Of a stretch of 64,000 bases of DNA, positions 16,346 to 24,489 are shown one piece after another. The position numbers and the translations under genes are program-made. The notes beneath the pieces are model-generated. The model ran no database searches and was not told the DNA's origin. It saw only the letters and a program-made list of their open reading frames with translations. The stretch is from Paenarthrobacter histidinolovorans (GTDB taxonomy: Bacteria; Actinomycetota; Actinomycetes; Actinomycetales; Micrococcaceae), in the NCBI RefSeq assembly GCF_014647595.1, contig NZ_BMPM01000001.1, positions 930,001 to 994,000 on the forward strand, in the 5' to 3' direction. Within the stretch, counting starts at the first letter, position 1, and each line of letters opens with the position of its first letter.

Positions 16346-19069
16346 TTACTTCCTGGCTGCGGCTTTCTTGGCGGGGGCCTTGCGCGTGGTGGTCCGCTTG
16401 ACCGGACCCTTGGCCCGCTTTTCAGCCAAAAGTTCGACGGCGCGTTCCCGGGTCAGTTCCTCGAGCGAGGTTGAGCGCGGGACAGTAATGTTCGTGACGC
16501 CGTCCGTGATGTACGGCCCGAAGCGGCCTTCCTTCACCACGATGTTCTTCTCCGAGACGGGGTCCGGGCCGAACTCGGCCAAGGGCGGGACCGCTGCCCG
16601 TGCTCCGCGCTGTTTGGGCTGAGAGTAGATCTCCAGGGCCTGGTCCAGGGTGATCGTGAAGATTTCCTCTTCGGATCCGATGGACCGGGAGTCCGTGCCC
16701 TTCTTCAAGTACGGACCAAAACGGCCGTTCTGGACGGTGATGGGGTTGCCTTCAGCGTCCTCGCCGAGGACCCTCGGAAGGCTCATGAGCTGCAGGGCTT
16801 CCTCCAGCGTCACACTGTCCACCGTCATGGACTTGAACAGCGAACCGGTACGCGGCTTTGCCTTGACAGGTTTCTTGGGAGGCTTGGGCTTGCCGTTCTT
16901 GTAGTACTCCACCGGCTGGTTGGCCAACTGTTCCTCGGTCATTTCCGGGATGATCTCGGTGACGTAGGCACCATAGCGACCGTTCTTTGCCACCACCGTG
17001 TGACCGGTGTGCGGGTCGGTCCCCAAAACACGCTCTTCGGGAGCAGCGGTCTCCATCAGCTCTTTGGCTTTTTCGGCCGTCAGCTCGTCGGGAGCGAGTT
17101 CCTCCGGGACGTTGGCACGGGCAGACTCGACTACCTCGCCGGTCTTCTCATCCACTGTGGGGATGGAGCTCTCCAGGTAGGGTCCGAACTTGCCAACGCG
17201 CAGCGTGATGCCTTCTGCGATCGGCACCGAGTTGATTTCCCGCGCATCAATCTCGCCCAGGTTGTTGACGATGCTGAGCAGGCCAGGATCGGCGTCTTCA
17301 CCGTAATAGAAGTGCTTGAGCCAGGCGGTACCCGCGGCCTGGCCATTGGCGATCTTGTCCAGGTCGCCTTCCATGTCAGCCGTGAATTCGTAGTCCACGT
17401 AGTCCGTGAAGTGCTGCTCCAGCAACCGGATCACCGAGAATGCAATCCAGCTGGGAACCAGGGCCGAGCCCTGTTTCCGGACGTATCCGCGGTCCTGGAT
17501 GGTGGAAATCGTGGACGCATAGGTGGAGGGCCGGCCAATGCCGCGCTTTTCCAGTTCAGCGGTGAGGGACGCTTCCGTGTACCGCGGGGGCGGGGACGTT
17601 TCGTGGCCCACAGCCACAATGTCCGAAGCCGTCAGGGAATCGTCCTTGGCAACGTTCGGCAGGCGTCGGGCTTCATCGGAGTCGTCGTCGCCGCGGCTTT
17701 CGTCCTTGCCCTCTTCGTAGGCAGCAAGGAAGCCGGGGAACGTGATGACCGTGCCGGAGGCGGAGAACTCTGCGTCACGTCCATCGGCGGCAACTGCGCC
17801 CAGGCGGATCGTGGCAGTGGATCCCTTGGCATCGGCCATCTGCGAAGCGACCGTGCGCTTCCAAATGAGTTCGTACAAACGGAATTCGTCGCCGCTCAGC
17901 TGCTTGGCAACCTGGGCGGGCGTACGGAAGGAGTCACCAGCCGGGCGGATGGCTTCGTGGGCTTCCTGGGCATTGGCAGCTTTGTTTGCGTAGACGCGGG
18001 GACTCTGGGGCACGTACTCGGGTCCGTACAGTTCCGCAGCCTGGCGGCGGGAAGCGGTCAGTGCTTCATCGCTCAGTGCCGAAGAATCGGTACGCATATA
18101 GGTGATGTAGCCGTTTTCATACAGTCGCTGCGCGATCTGCATGGTGCTCTTGGAGGAGAAACGGAGCTTGCGGCCGGCCTCCTGCTGCAACGTGGAGGTG
18201 GTGAAGGGAGCTGCAGGCCTGCGCGTGTACGGCTTGGTGTCTACGGAACGGACACGGAAATCAGCGTTTTCCAGCCCGGTCGCCAGGGACGTGGCCTGTT
18301 CCTCGTTGAGGTGGACTACGTTGCTGGAGGTGAGCTGGCCGTTGTCGTTGAAGTCCCGGCCACTGGCAACCTTGGAACCATCCACGGCGGCAAGCTTGGC
18401 CTTGAAGGATCCTGATCCTGCGCCGAATTGACCCGTCAGGTCCCAGTAGGAGGCTGCCCGGAACGCCATGCGTTCGCGTTCACGGTCAACCACCATGCGG
18501 GTCACCACGGATTGGACGCGGCCGGCCGAGAGTCCGCGGGCAACCTTGCGCCACAGAACCGGGGAAATTTCGTAACCGTAGAGCCGGTCAAGGATACGGC
18601 GGGTTTCCTGCGCGTCGACCAGGGCGGTGTCGACGTCGCGAAGGTTGTCCATGGCCCGGTGGATGGCCTCCTTGGTGATTTCACCAAAGGTCATGCGGTA
18701 CACGGGGACCTTGGGCTTCAGGACCTCCAGGAGGTGCCACGCGATGGCCTCGCCTTCGCGGTCCCCATCGGTTGCGAGGTAAAGGGCATCAGCATCTTTC
18801 AGCTGGGCCTTGAGCTCGGCAACCTTTTTCTTCTTGTCCGGGGACACCACGTAGTACGGCTTGAAGTCGTTTTCGATGTCCACCGCAAACTTGCCCAGCG
18901 AAGTCTTCTTCAGTTCTGCAGGGAGGTCGGACGGCTGGGGAAGATCCCGGATATGGCCGATGGAAGCCTCGACGATGAAGCCCTCGCCCAGGTACTTGGC
19001 GATGGTCTTGCTCTTGGCCGGAGACTCCACGATCACGAGTTTCTTGCCGGTTTTTGCCTTGCTGGGCAC
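16346..19069 (-). CDS. topA: DNA topoisomerase I
   Basis: A 907-residue type IA topoisomerase. The Toprim domain opens KLVIVESPAKSKTIAKYLG with the acidic DGDREGEA motif, and the catalytic tyrosine is in GYITYMRTDS (about Tyr324). Several C-terminal repeats of the NGRFGPYL/GRYGAYV type replace zinc fingers, as usual in actinobacteria, and a Lys/Arg/Ala-rich tail follows. It relaxes negative supercoils. I place the start at GTG 19069 because GTAGGAG lies just upstream; a longer frame to 19111 crosses that site. In actinobacteria topA sits near the helicase/secretion neighbourhood, as here. Confidence 0.95.
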   Translation of the reverse strand: MPSKAKTGKKLVIVESPAKSKTIAKYLGEGFIVEASIGHIRDLPQPSDLPAELKKTSLGKFAVDIENDFKPYYVVSPDKKKKVAELKAQLKDADALYLATDGDREGEAIAWHLLEVLKPKVPVYRMTFGEITKEAIHRAMDNLRDVDTALVDAQETRRILDRLYGYEISPVLWRKVARGLSAGRVQSVVTRMVVDRERERMAFRAASYWDLTGQFGAGSGSFKAKLAAVDGSKVASGRDFNDNGQLTSSNVVHLNEEQATSLATGLENADFRVRSVDTKPYTRRPAAPFTTSTLQQEAGRKLRFSSKSTMQIAQRLYENGYITYMRTDSSALSDEALTASRRQAAELYGPEYVPQSPRVYANKAANAQEAHEAIRPAGDSFRTPAQVAKQLSGDEFRLYELIWKRTVASQMADAKGSTATIRLGAVAADGRDAEFSASGTVITFPGFLAAYEEGKDESRGDDDSDEARRLPNVAKDDSLTASDIVAVGHETSPPPRYTEASLTAELEKRGIGRPSTYASTISTIQDRGYVRKQGSALVPSWIAFSVIRLLEQHFTDYVDYEFTADMEGDLDKIANGQAAGTAWLKHFYYGEDADPGLLSIVNNLGEIDAREINSVPIAEGITLRVGKFGPYLESSIPTVDEKTGEVVESARANVPEELAPDELTAEKAKELMETAAPEERVLGTDPHTGHTVVAKNGRYGAYVTEIIPEMTEEQLANQPVEYYKNGKPKPPKKPVKAKPRTGSLFKSMTVDSVTLEEALQLMSLPRVLGEDAEGNPITVQNGRFGPYLKKGTDSRSIGSEEEIFTITLDQALEIYSQPKQRGARAAVPPLAEFGPDPVSEKNIVVKEGRFGPYITDGVTNITVPRSTSLEELTRERAVELLAEKRAKGPVKRTTTRKAPAKKAAARK

Positions 19070-19193
19070 GGTGCTCCTACAGAAAAAATGTGTAATTGGG
19101 CTGCTGCCCATATTGGCCTAGTTCACCATAGTTTGCAGAATCCTGCGTTTTGGCCAAGGAAACCAGGCGGTCCTTCGGGGACCTGGGATGGTG

Positions 19194-19904
19194 CTATTGG
19201 CCCGGCGCCACGCGGTCGTCCGGGATCATCGACCACAGGGTTGCCATCCGTTGTGCGCCCTCGGGAATCCGGGTGGGATCCTCAAGTTCGTACTCCCGCA
19301 CAACCTCCCGGATTCTGTCCGCAAGCTCCTTCCTCTGCGGGTTGGTCAGGTACAACAGGTTGCTTGAGAGGACCACTGCTGCGGGCTCCTCCCCCGTATC
19401 CCCCCGTTGCCGCCGCTCACCACGGGCTTTGGCAAATGCGGAAGCCCTGCGGCGGAAAGCGTCCAGTTCCAGGTCCACCACAGCGATCTCCGGGCTGGCG
19501 ACGCTGCCCCCGGAAATCGTGAAGTCCGTCCCGGCCGCTTTCCAACGCCTTTCACGGGCGTCTCCCGAGTTCTCCGCGGGCGCCACGATTCCCCACTTCT
19601 GGAGAGCCCGGAGGTGGTAGCTCATGGCGCTCGGGGTGAGCCCCGTCCTGGCAGCCAGTTCGGTGGCCGTGTGGCTTACCTGGGTGGCATAGAGCTCGGA
19701 GATGACCTCAATGCGGGCGGCATGCGCAAGAGCGCGGATAGCCTTGGGATCGGTAATCTCAACCGTCTTCTCGGCCCGCTTCCGCCGCGGGGCATCTCCC
19801 GACGTTTGGGATGTCTCGTTGTTCGCAATCACTTCATCAGTGTAGTCAGGGTCACTATCCGGGGGACCGGTCTTCCGCGGGCGCGGCACGCCTGGGCCAT
19901 TCAT
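19194..19904 (-). CDS. ArsR/winged-helix transcriptional regulator
   Basis: A 236-residue protein. After a charged, disordered leader of about 50 residues comes an ArsR-like winged helix (ALAHAARIEVISELYATQVSHTATELAARTGLTPSAMSYHLRAL). The C-terminal half has no recognisable motif beyond a helical basic stretch. Its ATG overlaps the stop of the methyltransferase gene (ATGA), so the two are made together. The LTPSAMSYHLRAL recognition helix is typical of regulators in the YdfJ/HTH_20 group. Its target is unknown. Confidence 0.75.
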   Translation of the reverse strand: MNGPGVPRPRKTGPPDSDPDYTDEVIANNETSQTSGDAPRRKRAEKTVEITDPKAIRALAHAARIEVISELYATQVSHTATELAARTGLTPSAMSYHLRALQKWGIVAPAENSGDARERRWKAAGTDFTISGGSVASPEIAVVDLELDAFRRRASAFAKARGERRQRGDTGEEPAAVVLSSNLLYLTNPQRKELADRIREVVREYELEDPTRIPEGAQRMATLWSMIPDDRVAPGQ

Positions 19905-21550
19905 GAGCCGTACCGCTCCGGATCGGGGAGCAGAAAACCATCGAGGACAAGGTTGGTGACCTCGCTGAACAATCCCTCACGGAAAGCATCCTCGTCGAAG
20001 GTGTCGTCACCGCCGAGCAATGCCACCAATGCAGAAACGATCTGCCTGACAGACAGCTGCCCATCGCAGGCTGAAACGAAGCCGGCCAGTTCGGTGCTCA
20101 GCAGGTTGGTACGTCGCAGACCGGCACCTTGACGCAGGAGAATGACACCCGGATGGGCCGCTCCGGGCCGCTGGTGGCGTTCCTCGGTAACGTCTTCGGC
20201 CACGATGAGATGCGCCTCCGGGATCGGGTGCGCAGACACCCAGTCTGCCCTCCCTACCGCGGCACCCAGATGCGGCCCGATCGGCTGCTCTATGGGGTAC
20301 GTGATTTCCTCGAAACTGTTGATCACTGCACTGTGCCCCTCCTCGGGGCGACGCAGGAGGATCATGCCAAAACCAATACCCTCTACTTTCCTGGAGGCGA
20401 AGTCACTGAGGTAGGCGGCGTAGGCGTCCTTGTAATGCCCGCCTTCACGGTTCTGCGAAGCATCCTGCAACCAGGTTTCCGCGTATTGTTCAGGGCCAAC
20501 TTGCTCGCGCTGGATAAACCACACGTCCAAGCCTGAATCCTTCAGCCACGCCTTCGGACGGTCTTTCCAGCCGGCCCCGGCAGCAATTTCCCAGTTTCCC
20601 AGCATCTGCGCAGTCCCGCCCGGTTCCAGGACAGAGCCGAGGGACTGCACGAGTGAGGCCACGATCCCGTCACCCGGTAATCCGCCATCCCTGTAGGTGA
20701 ACTGCTCGGCCGACGATTCCCCGCCGGTGCGGGGCGTAATGACGAACGGTGGATTGGACACCACCAAACCAAACAATTCCCCCGATACCGGCTCCAGCAG
20801 CGAGCCCAGCCGCAAGCTCACCCGGGTTTCCAGGTTGTTTGGGTCCAGGTCCAGCTCGGCGGCGTTGAGCAGGAGGTTGAAGCGGGTGAACGCGAGGGCG
20901 CGGGCGGAAATGTCCGTAGCGGTGACATGTTCGCAGTGGTGCAGGAGATGGAAGGTCTGGATTCCGCAGCCTGTTCCCAGATCCAGTGCGCGCCCGGTGT
21001 GCCGCCGGGACGTTGTCCGGACAAGGGTTGTGGAGGCCTGGCCAATCCCCAAGACATGATCGTGCCTCAAGACTCCTGGCTGCTGATGGGCAGCGAGGTC
21101 GCTGGCCACCCAGAGTTCCGCCCCTCCAGTGCCATCGGCGTTGGCATCCCAGCCATAAGGCCGAAGGTCCACCTTGGCCCTGACCAGACCGGATTCAACA
21201 GTGACCAATCCCAGAATTTCCAGCCCACGGGACCGAATTCCCGGCAGGGCGGCATCAACATCAGCGGCGGTCTGCGGAACCGCCAAAAGCCATAGGCGGA
21301 CAATGACGGCCAGCGCGCGGACCTCCGGGTCCTCGGACAGCACCTGACGTTCACTGGCCAACAGGGCTGGAACGAGCTGGTCCCGGGACAGAGCTTCGGA
21401 GGCGGATCCGCCGAGGAGAACTGCAACGCCGTCAACGGTGTAGGAGACAGCGCGAAGGTCCGAGGCCAGGGCCAGGAGAAGGTCCGGCCGGTCGCTGCGG
21501 GGAGCATCATCAGTATTGCCGGCGGTAAACAAGGAAGCTGTGTCAGTCAC
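19901..21550 (-). CDS. Class I SAM-dependent methyltransferase (HemK-like, DUF7059/DUF7782 type)
   Basis: About 549 residues. The centre holds a Rossmann methyltransferase with the SAM loop DLGTGCGIQTFHLL and the NPPF motif (VVSNPPFVITPR) of enzymes that methylate exposed side-chain or base nitrogens, such as HemK/PrmC and RlmG. The N-terminal 170 residues and C-terminal 130 residues are lineage-specific. Relatives are encoded next to topA in other actinobacteria. The start is uncertain: GTG 21550 is preferred, while ATG 21583 adds 11 residues. The substrate (protein or RNA) is not known. Confidence 0.75.
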   Translation of the reverse strand: MTDTASLFTAGNTDDAPRSDRPDLLLALASDLRAVSYTVDGVAVLLGGSASEALSRDQLVPALLASERQVLSEDPEVRALAVIVRLWLLAVPQTAADVDAALPGIRSRGLEILGLVTVESGLVRAKVDLRPYGWDANADGTGGAELWVASDLAAHQQPGVLRHDHVLGIGQASTTLVRTTSRRHTGRALDLGTGCGIQTFHLLHHCEHVTATDISARALAFTRFNLLLNAAELDLDPNNLETRVSLRLGSLLEPVSGELFGLVVSNPPFVITPRTGGESSAEQFTYRDGGLPGDGIVASLVQSLGSVLEPGGTAQMLGNWEIAAGAGWKDRPKAWLKDSGLDVWFIQREQVGPEQYAETWLQDASQNREGGHYKDAYAAYLSDFASRKVEGIGFGMILLRRPEEGHSAVINSFEEITYPIEQPIGPHLGAAVGRADWVSAHPIPEAHLIVAEDVTEERHQRPGAAHPGVILLRQGAGLRRTNLLSTELAGFVSACDGQLSVRQIVSALVALLGGDDTFDEDAFREGLFSEVTNLVLDGFLLPDPERYGS

Positions 21551-21643
21551 CTTGCCAGTGTAGGTGCGGCACAGCTGCACCATGGTTCGTAGTTCGCGCT
21601 ATGTGGACAAAGCTTGCCTCCTGAACCCGGTAGCGTTGGATCC

Positions 21644-22087
21644 ATGCTCACTTTCTCCACCGCAAGGCGCCTTGCCGGCCTTGTTTCCATCACTGCCGCT
21701 GCGCTGCTGGGGGTTTCCGCCTGCCAGGCTCCGGTTAATATCCAGGACGCCGACGTCCCTGCGTGGAAGGAGAAGGTCCTCCCCGCAGCCAGCACCGCTG
21801 TGTTGGAGGATTCGGGCAAGATCCTCAACCGGGATCCGCTGGTTAAGGAGTCAGCCGGGGTTCCAGCCGGAAATTACACGCTGACCATGGCATGCGATGG
21901 CGGCGGCAAGGCCTACTTCGCAGTCTCTTCCGGCGGAAAGAAGATCACCGACGCCGCAGCAGCCTGCAACGCCAGCCTCGATGTGGTGAAGATCAAGGTA
22001 CCTGGAAACGGTCCTGTCAGCATCTCCACCAGCAGTGTTGACGCCCCTCTGATCTTTGCTTACCACCTGGTGCCGGCAGGCAGCTAG
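21644..22087 (+). CDS. Small lipoprotein, paralogue 1
   Basis: A 147-residue predicted lipoprotein. A basic start (RR) is followed by a hydrophobic run and the lipobox GVSAC, with Cys near residue 27. The mature domain has the pattern G-x-Y-x-L-x-(M/L)-A-C-x-G followed by a second Cys (AACNASLDVVK) and ends in a beta-rich stretch. The neighbouring gene at 22152 has the same architecture, so this is a tandem pair. I do not recognise a named family. A TAGCGT box 7 nt before the ATG suggests a leaderless transcript. Confidence 0.7.
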   Translation: MLTFSTARRLAGLVSITAAALLGVSACQAPVNIQDADVPAWKEKVLPAASTAVLEDSGKILNRDPLVKESAGVPAGNYTLTMACDGGGKAYFAVSSGGKKITDAAAACNASLDVVKIKVPGNGPVSISTSSVDAPLIFAYHLVPAGS

Positions 22088-22151
22088 GACGCCGCCACAA
22101 CCACCTCACGGTGGCCTTCAGCCGGAGACCGCACGGGCGTAAAGTCAGCTC

Positions 22152-22679
22152 ATGGGCAGCAGGGCAGCTCCCCCCGGAACGGCACAGCGGCTGGCAAGGG
22201 CCGCCGTCGGACTGCTTGTGCTCTGCGGAAGCGTGAGCGCTTGCGAATATACGTACGAGGACGGCAGCAAGGCCGCGACCAGTGCTGCCCCAAGCCCGAC
22301 CAACGTGGTTCTGCCACCGGATCCAGCATTGGAATCCACGGTGACCGGCAAGGCGCTGGACGAGTGGGCCACCGCTGCTTTGCCCGAATCCCAGGGGCGG
22401 TCGTTCTATTCAAGCAGCGGCTCCCTGACTGCCGGTGAGTCACGGACCGAGCAAACTGTCCAGCTGCCGGGCGGCACCTATGCTGTTACCTTGGCCTGCC
22501 GCGGCACACGGCGGGTATCGTTTGCGGTCAAGCTGGGAGAGGCCGATCTTGTCGACCTCACGCTGGGGTGCGCCAACGCCCGGGTCAGCGTGGTCCAGCT
22601 CGAAAAGGACGCTGTGCTGTCAATTACGGTGGGCGCAGGGGCGAACGCGAACTTCGCCTATCGGGTGAGCAGGCTGTGA
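22152..22679 (+). CDS. Small lipoprotein, paralogue 2
   Basis: A 175-residue predicted lipoprotein with lipobox GSVSAC (Cys near 31) and a Ser/Ala/Pro-rich linker. The mature domain contains GGTYAVTLACRGTRRVSFAV and LGCANARVSVV, aligning with GNYTLTMACDGG and AACNASLDVV in the upstream gene. The two cysteines of the mature domain are conserved in both and may form a disulphide. TAAAGT lies 6 nt before the ATG with TTCAGC 17 bp further up, so transcription may be leaderless. Function is unknown; a cell-surface ligand-binding role is only a guess. Confidence 0.7.
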   Translation: MGSRAAPPGTAQRLARAAVGLLVLCGSVSACEYTYEDGSKAATSAAPSPTNVVLPPDPALESTVTGKALDEWATAALPESQGRSFYSSSGSLTAGESRTEQTVQLPGGTYAVTLACRGTRRVSFAVKLGEADLVDLTLGCANARVSVVQLEKDAVLSITVGAGANANFAYRVSRL

Positions 22680-22687
22680 GCTTTCAC

Positions 22688-23584
22688 TCAGGCAGCGTCG
22701 CAGCCACCGGGGCAGCGAAGCGTTTCCGGGCTTGAAGCACATTCGGCACAGTACAAGGTGAGCGTGCGGCAACTGGGGTTGGAGCAGTTCTCGAATTTAT
22801 TGGTAGGCGAGGCGCACCTCACGCACTCGCCGATGGTCTTGGCTTCCTCGCTGAATTCGACGTGCATGCGCTTGTCGAACACGTAGAGGGAGCCTTCCCA
22901 CAGGCCTTGGTCCTTGAACGTTTCGCCGTAACGGACGATCCCGCCGTCCAGCTGGTAAACCTCTTTGAACCCTCTGTTGACCATCAGGCTGGAGAGCACT
23001 TCACAACGGATTCCCCCAGTGCAGTAGGTAACTACAGGCTTGTCCTTGAGGTCGTCATACTTGCCCGAATCGAGTTCCTTGATGAAGTCGTGGGTGGTGT
23101 CCACGTCCGGAACGATCGCGTCCTTGAACTTGCCGATCCGGGCCTCGAAAGCGTTGCGGCCGTCGAAGAACACGACGTCGTCGCCCCCGGCCTTTTTCGC
23201 ATCCACCAAGGCGTGAAGTTCCTCGGGCTGCAGGTGCTTGCCGCCGCCCACAACTCCGTTCTCATCAACCTTCAACTCACCCGGCGCGCCGAACGAAACG
23301 ATTTCGTCGCGGACCTTGACGCTGAGCCGCGGAAAATCCGCAGCGCTGCCTTCCGACCATTTGAAGTCGATCCCGTGAAAACCCTTGTACTCCCGGGTGG
23401 TCTTGACGTACTGCTTCATGTTGTTCAGTTCGCCGCCCACGGTGGCGTTGATGCCGTCCTTGGAAATAAGGATCCTGCCGGTGAGGCCCAGCTTTTCGCA
23501 GAGGGCGCGCTGCCACAGACGGACGGCGTCCGGGTCGGCGATCGGAGTAAAGCCATAGAAGAGCACAATTCGGTTCAAAGCCAC
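22688..23584 (-). CDS. trhO: tRNA U34 hydroxylase TrhO (rhodanese-related)
   Basis: A 298-residue protein. An N-terminal acylphosphatase-like domain (RIVLFYGF...GINATVGGE) is followed by a rhodanese domain with the active-site loop YCTGGIRCE, and the C-terminus holds clustered cysteines ([28 protein letters not shown]). TrhO makes 5-hydroxyuridine at the wobble position of tRNA. The start is put at GTG 23584, where conservation begins, although no strong ribosome binding site is seen. It converges with the lipoprotein pair and is divergent from the GNAT gene. Confidence 0.85.
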   Translation of the reverse strand: MALNRIVLFYGFTPIADPDAVRLWQRALCEKLGLTGRILISKDGINATVGGELNNMKQYVKTTREYKGFHGIDFKWSEGSAADFPRLSVKVRDEIVSFGAPGELKVDENGVVGGGKHLQPEELHALVDAKKAGGDDVVFFDGRNAFEARIGKFKDAIVPDVDTTHDFIKELDSGKYDDLKDKPVVTYCTGGIRCEVLSSLMVNRGFKEVYQLDGGIVRYGETFKDQGLWEGSLYVFDKRMHVEFSEEAKTIGECVRCASPTNKFENCSNPSCRTLTLYCAECASSPETLRCPGGCDAA

Positions 23585-23710
23585 TTTTAAAGGGTACTTG
23601 GTGCAGTAAAATCCGGATGCGCCCGGGGCGCACGTCACAATTCAATAAGCAACGATCCTTCTGCTGACCTCGGACTGTTCCTTCAGGGGGCGCTGGCATA
23701 CTCTCTCTAC

Positions 23711-24406
23711 ATGAGTCCAGACGCCTTGGTTGAAGACATTGCTCACCTCTTGGAAGTCTGGGTGGCCGGTTGGTCCGGCTGCCGGGGCTATGAGTCACGC
23801 CAAGAGGGACGCTTCCCTGCCGCGCTTCGCGCCGACAAGACAGGTGACTGGGAGTATTTTGCCCACGATCCCTCTGACGAAGAGTTCGCTGTCCTGGCGG
23901 GTAAAACCGGAGAAGCCCCCACCCGGATCCTGACGGTGCTCACCAACGACGTCCAGCGGTACAAGTATCTGGCTGAGAAGCACGGCCTGAAAGTGACCTC
24001 CGCTTCCCAAACCATGATGATCGTTGACATGGAAACGCAGGACGCCGAGGATCCATGGCTTCCTGACGATGACCTTGAACTCGCCACGTCCGAATCCAAC
24101 GGAGTCCATTACGCAGTGGTGCACGCCGGCGAAGAAGTGGCCGCCAGCGGCAGGGTGTATGTGGTGAACGGCACCGCCGTGTTCGACAAGATCGTCACCG
24201 AACCCCGGTTCCAACGCCGCGGACTGGGCAGCTTCATCATGAAGGCACTCGCCGCCCAGGCCTTCTCCCATGACGTCGAAAACGGTCTCCTCCTGGCATC
24301 CCTGGATGGCCAGAAGCTGTACTCGCACCTTGGCTGGGACGTCGTCTGCCATGTGCTCATGATGTCGGCCAGCGGGGCGGATGGCTCGGATCTCTCCGGC
24401 GCCTGA
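23711..24406 (+). CDS. GNAT family N-acetyltransferase
   Basis: A 231-residue protein whose last 100 residues form a GNAT fold. The acetyl-CoA motif is VTEPRFQRRGLGSFIMKAL (R-x-x-G-x-G variant QRRGLG), followed by the beta-bulge LLLASLDGQKLYSHLGW. The N-terminal half may be a degenerate first GNAT lobe. CATACT lies 6 nt before the ATG, so the message may be leaderless. The substrate is unknown. Confidence 0.75.
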   Translation: MSPDALVEDIAHLLEVWVAGWSGCRGYESRQEGRFPAALRADKTGDWEYFAHDPSDEEFAVLAGKTGEAPTRILTVLTNDVQRYKYLAEKHGLKVTSASQTMMIVDMETQDAEDPWLPDDDLELATSESNGVHYAVVHAGEEVAASGRVYVVNGTAVFDKIVTEPRFQRRGLGSFIMKALAAQAFSHDVENGLLLASLDGQKLYSHLGWDVVCHVLMMSASGADGSDLSGA

Positions 24407-24489
24407 AGTTTGCCGCTTTGCGGCCAGGTTCGACGGCGGCTTCCCCGGGGGCCGCCGTCAGCGCCTCCGCAGAGTGACAGAATGATTCG

